Below, in pieces: positions 61,248 through 64,000 of a DNA stretch of 64,000 bases. The notes beneath the pieces were generated by a model. That model did no database searches and was not told the origin of the DNA. It saw only the letters and a list, made by a program, of their open reading frames with translations. Each line of letters begins with the position of its first letter. Within the stretch, counting starts at the first letter, position 1. Origin of the DNA: CAWCDJ01 sp963796485 (GTDB lineage Bacteria > Acidobacteriota > Terriglobia > Bryobacterales > Bryobacteraceae); assembly GCA_963796485.1 (NCBI GenBank), contig CAWCLV010000001.1, positions 496,001 to 560,000 on the forward strand, given 5' to 3'. The translations under genes and the position numbers were made by a program.

Positions 61248-61694
61248 CTAATCCCTCCCCATGCCGATTCTAAATCCACCAGCGCGGCGGAAACAGTACT
61301 CCACGTGACGATCTTTCCTCACCAGGCGGTCCCCGCGCCATGCCAGTTGGGGCGCGTGCGCCGCGATATCCGCCAGCAAGGCATCCCGGTCGGCGGGGGC
61401 CAGGACCAGGTTCGAGCCGCTGCCATACTCAAGGCGAAGGCGCTTCGGGCGGAATACGCCTGGATCGTTCGAAGTGACCGAAGTGATCTGTTGGTATGGG
61501 ATCAGCCGACTCGTCAGGGCGTCCCGCACGACCAGGCCCTGGTCCGTGGTTTTATAGGTCTGCGGATAGGCGCACAACAACAGGATCAACAGGACCGGTG
61601 CGGCGACCCAGAGAGTTGCACGCAAAACCGTGGCGGCGATCGTCAGCGCGATCGAAGCCAGGATACACCAATCGATTCGTGATTTATGAGCCAT
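61248..61694 (-). CDS. Small membrane protein with PH-like domain
   Basis: 148 residues with two membrane segments (about 9-45; ILASIALTIAATVLRA and LWVAAPVLLILLLCA) followed by a soluble β-rich domain (TTDQGLVVRDALTSRLIPYQQITSVTSN, split here as a description of residues ~48-75) similar to bacterial PH domains (bPH2/YdbT-like). Function unknown. It lies just upstream, in transcription order downstream, of pspA (49 bases), so it may belong to the membrane-stress group. Confidence 0.6.
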   Translation of the reverse strand: MAHKSRIDWCILASIALTIAATVLRATLWVAAPVLLILLLCAYPQTYKTTDQGLVVRDALTSRLIPYQQITSVTSNDPGVFRPKRLRLEYGSGSNLVLAPADRDALLADIAAHAPQLAWRGDRLVRKDRHVEYCFRRAGGFRIGMGRD

Positions 61695-61743
61695 GGGATT
61701 AAACGGTACGGGCGGGGCCGTTCGGGCCCCGCCCGGTAAGGAG

Positions 61744-62400
61744 TTACTGCCGCTTGGCCTTGATTTCCGCCAGGAGCCGGTCGATCTCCTTCTCCTTCTC
61801 CATGGCGGCGAAACGGTCTTCCACGTCGTCCGCCAGCAGTTCGGACTTGGCCTGCGCGGCGGCTTCGGTGTGCTGCACTTTGTTCTTCATGCGGTCGAAG
61901 GCGGCCGATTTCGAATCGTCGCCCATGGCGAGCCCCGCGTCGTTGGCTTTTCCCATCGCCCGCGTGCGGCGGTGTTGTGCGATCAGCATGTCGCTTTTGG
62001 ATTGCGCCTCCACCAGCTTCTGCTGCAGCTTCAGCAGGGCCGACTTCAGGTTCTCCACCTGCATCTTCTGATCTTCCACCTGCTGGCGGAAACTCTCCGT
62101 CATCGACTTGTGGCTCATGGCGCGCTCCACCGCCGCGCGGGCCAGCGCTTCATCCTTCTTGTCTACGGCCATCTCCGCGCGGCGCAGCCACTGCTGTTCG
62201 CTCTCGCGGTTCTCCGTGAGCTTTTTCTCGAGGACGTGCTGGTCGGCGATCGAAATCGCGACCTGTGTCTTCACCTGGAGCAATTGGTTCTGCATGTCCA
62301 GAATCACCTGCTTGATCATTTTTTCCGGATCTTCGGCCTTATCCACCAGGTCGTTGATATTGGCCCGGACCAGCGTTGCGACTCTCTCTAAAAGTGCCAT
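61744..62400 (-). CDS. pspA: PspA/IM30 family membrane-stress protein
   Basis: 218 residues, almost all helical coiled coil. It starts MALLERVATLVRANINDLVDKAEDPEKMIKQ with the amphipathic N-terminal helix and family AEDP motif, followed by long coiled coils rich in Gln/Glu/Arg. PspA/IM30 are ESCRT-III-like proteins that assemble at damaged inner membrane. The gene lies 20 bases downstream of the flotillin gene on the same strand, so they form one operon with the NfeD-like gene. Confidence 0.93.
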   Translation of the reverse strand: MALLERVATLVRANINDLVDKAEDPEKMIKQVILDMQNQLLQVKTQVAISIADQHVLEKKLTENRESEQQWLRRAEMAVDKKDEALARAAVERAMSHKSMTESFRQQVEDQKMQVENLKSALLKLQQKLVEAQSKSDMLIAQHRRTRAMGKANDAGLAMGDDSKSAAFDRMKNKVQHTEAAAQAKSELLADDVEDRFAAMEKEKEIDRLLAEIKAKRQ

Positions 62401-62420
62401 GACATTTACTCCTTTCGTGC

Positions 62421-63866
62421 CTACTGCGCGGCCCCTTTGGCTTTTTCGTCCGGCTTGGGGCTCTTATCGCCGATCAACCGGACCTTGGCAAACAGATCGC
62501 TGAGCGGCATGCCCGAGAGCGTCTCGAACAGCGCCGGAATCTGCGCTGCCATCTTCGTAATGTCGCCCGTGATCTTGTGCATTCCGGCGGCGTCGCCGTC
62601 GCCGGTCGAAATCACCGTAATCTTGTCCACGTTGGCGAGCGGCGCGGCCAGCGCTCTCACCACTTCCGGCATGCTGGTGATGAGCTTGTCCACGATCGCC
62701 GCCTGGTTGAACTCCTGGTAGGCCTCCGCCTTCACGTTCATGGCCTTGGCCTCGGCCTCGCCCTTCTTGAAGATGATCTCGGCTTCCGCCTCGCCCTGCG
62801 CGCGGATGGCCGCGGCCTTGCCCTCGGCTTCCATGATCAGCCGCTGCTTCTCGGCCTCGGCCAGGGTCTCGATCCGCTTGCGCTCGTACTCCGCCTGCTT
62901 CAGCACGGTGGCGATCAGTTCACGGTCGCGCCGCTGGATCTCGGCATCCTGTACCAGGATCTCGTGCTCCTTCTCGATCTGGTGGATGGTGACTTCCTCG
63001 GCGCGCACCTTCTGCTGCATGACATTGGTCTGAATGTCGTACGACTTATCGGCCTGCGCCTGCTGCCTCTTCACCAGTTCGAGGTACTCGGCCTTTTTGA
63101 CCTCCAGGTCGCGCTGCGCTTCGGCCTGCTTAGCCTGGGAAAGCGTCTCTGCCAGCACCCGCTCCTGGTCCGCCTGCGCCTTGGCGACGGCGGATTCCCG
63201 TGCGGCGACGGCGCGCCGGATCGCGGTATCGCGGTCGGCTTCGGCGGCTGCCACGTCGGCGTCGCGCTTGATCCGCGCCACGTCCGGCCGGCCCATGTTA
63301 GTGATGTACTCGTTCTTGTCGCGAACTTCTTTGATGGTGAACGAAATCACTTCGAGCCCCATCTTGGTCATGTCGTCCGCGCAGGTGGAACGCATGCGGT
63401 CGCCCACCATCTCCGGCTGCTTCACGATTTCTTCCACCGTGAGCTGGCCGATGATGCCGCGCAAGTGGCCTTCCATCACCAGCCGGATCAAGCCTTCGCG
63501 CTCCTCGGGCGGCTTCGTCAGAAACTGCTCGGCGGCCGTCAGGATCGATTCCGGATCGCTCTTCACTTTGATCTGCGCCACCGCCTCCACCGTGACGGCG
63601 ACACCCTGCCGCGTATAGAGGTCCTGTTTCGGCGCGACGTCGAACGACATCAGCTCGAGCGACAGCCCGCGGCAGCTCTCCACCATCGGAAAAATCACGG
63701 TGCCGCGTCCCTTGACCACTCGCGTGCCGCGGAAGCCGTACACGATGATCGCCTCGTGCGGCCCGGCTTTCCGGAACAGCTTGGCAAACATGGCCATCAG
63801 GAACAGAATGGCCAAAAGCATCAACAGCGCAATCACTACCGTCGGGTTGCTCATAGACGTTTCCAT
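62421..63866 (-). CDS. Flotillin/SPFH-family membrane scaffold protein
   Basis: 481 residues. N-terminal membrane segment (about 9-30; VVIALLMLLAILFLMAMFAKL), an SPFH/band 7 domain (about 35-225) and a long Glu/Ala/Lys-rich coiled coil (225-430) with EAEA repeats characteristic of flotillins and YqiK. It forms oligomeric domains in the membrane and often pairs with an NfeD protein. The NfeD-like gene ends one base before its ATG (TAAATG), so both are coupled, and pspA follows. It is not a protease itself. Confidence 0.93.
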   Translation of the reverse strand: METSMSNPTVVIALLMLLAILFLMAMFAKLFRKAGPHEAIIVYGFRGTRVVKGRGTVIFPMVESCRGLSLELMSFDVAPKQDLYTRQGVAVTVEAVAQIKVKSDPESILTAAEQFLTKPPEEREGLIRLVMEGHLRGIIGQLTVEEIVKQPEMVGDRMRSTCADDMTKMGLEVISFTIKEVRDKNEYITNMGRPDVARIKRDADVAAAEADRDTAIRRAVAARESAVAKAQADQERVLAETLSQAKQAEAQRDLEVKKAEYLELVKRQQAQADKSYDIQTNVMQQKVRAEEVTIHQIEKEHEILVQDAEIQRRDRELIATVLKQAEYERKRIETLAEAEKQRLIMEAEGKAAAIRAQGEAEAEIIFKKGEAEAKAMNVKAEAYQEFNQAAIVDKLITSMPEVVRALAAPLANVDKITVISTGDGDAAGMHKITGDITKMAAQIPALFETLSGMPLSDLFAKVRLIGDKSPKPDEKAKGAAQ

Positions 63867-64000
63867 TTATTTGAACTCCGCCTCGCCGGTGAGTTCTTCC
63901 CACGGGCGAACATAGGCAATGCCTTTCTCATACCGCGTGACCATAACTTCGGAGCCTTTCGGAATGGCGCCGCCCTCCTCGCTCCGCGCGGCCGTGACGC
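63867..64000 (-). CDS. C-terminal end of an NfeD-like/OB-fold protein (cut by window edge)
   Basis: Only the last 44 codons are in the window. They read as β-rich sequence (GGAIPKGSEVMVTRYEKGIA and YVRPWEELTGEAEFK), which matches the OB-fold end of NfeD proteins. Such genes are usually directly upstream of flotillin genes, and here its stop touches the flotillin start (TAAATG). The call depends mainly on this context. Confidence 0.65.
   Translation of the reverse strand, partial: VTAARSEEGGAIPKGSEVMVTRYEKGIAYVRPWEELTGEAEFK

Overview
The window looks like chromosome from an acidobacterium of the Solibacter/Bryobacter branch (Acidobacteriota, Bryobacterales). The grounds are high GC content, two Cna-type TonB-dependent receptors, a β-propeller protein and an SBBP-repeat protein that both end in the C-terminal domain first described from Solibacter (TIGR03437), a mycobacterial Kgd-style fused 2-oxoglutarate dehydrogenase, and many exported or Tat-dependent sugar-active enzymes. 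No rRNA, tRNA, prophage, transposase or CRISPR array was found. It reads as ordinary chromosome peppered with short palindromic repeats.

Layout. 1-3261: start of ribosomal protein S1 (minus strand, cut by the window edge), then a divergent NtrB/NtrC-like two-component pair. 3381-10689 (minus): thiC with an unusual leader (an 18-residue Lys-rich ORF plus a closed stem-loop domain), a membrane glycosyltransferase, and a 1530-residue single-chain acyl-CoA carboxylase. 10907-11617: CRP/FNR regulator. 11723-19122 (minus): a tight housekeeping and envelope cluster in the order eda, Trm112-like, glycosyltransferase 9, MsbA-like ABC exporter, yicC, gmk, rpoZ, coaBC, family 4 uracil-DNA glycosylase. 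19334-25272 (plus): lone nuoM, a small exported secretin-like protein, and a large TonB-dependent receptor. 25406-30207 (plus): fused 2-oxoglutarate dehydrogenase and Ada. 30204-39019: second TonB-type receptor (minus), OmpR-type two-component pair (plus), and two secreted β-propeller/SBBP proteins (minus). 39069-40266 (plus): a 69-residue Trp-containing peptide gene overlapping a class I isoprenoid synthase. 40340-48584: sugar metabolism (Gfo/Idh dehydrogenase, aldo/keto reductase, permease, α-L-fucosidase, exo-β-D-glucosaminidase). 49007-57980: dehydrogenase, Cys-cluster protein, D-aminoacylase, aldo/keto reductase, NHL protein, threonine aldolase, HemW, and a small unknown gene. 58042-64000 (minus): M28 peptidase, formate/nitrite-type transporter, PH-like membrane protein, then PspA, flotillin and the end of an NfeD-like protein (a membrane-stress module).

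Two families of short palindromic repeats run through the window. Family A (arms GGGCAGGCC/GGCCTGCCC) sits mainly between convergent genes, and one copy is inserted in frame as exactly 23 codons inside the glycosyltransferase 9 gene. Family B has one intergenic copy beside gmk and a probable remnant inside the uracil-DNA glycosylase gene.

The strongest candidates for something undescribed are the peptide plus isoprenoid synthase pair at 39069-40266, which loosely recalls ComX/ComQ, the thiC leader, and protein-coding use of the palindromic repeats. Functions come from motif recognition by eye, with no database search. Start codons were chosen from Shine-Dalgarno-like sequence, signal peptides and family length.
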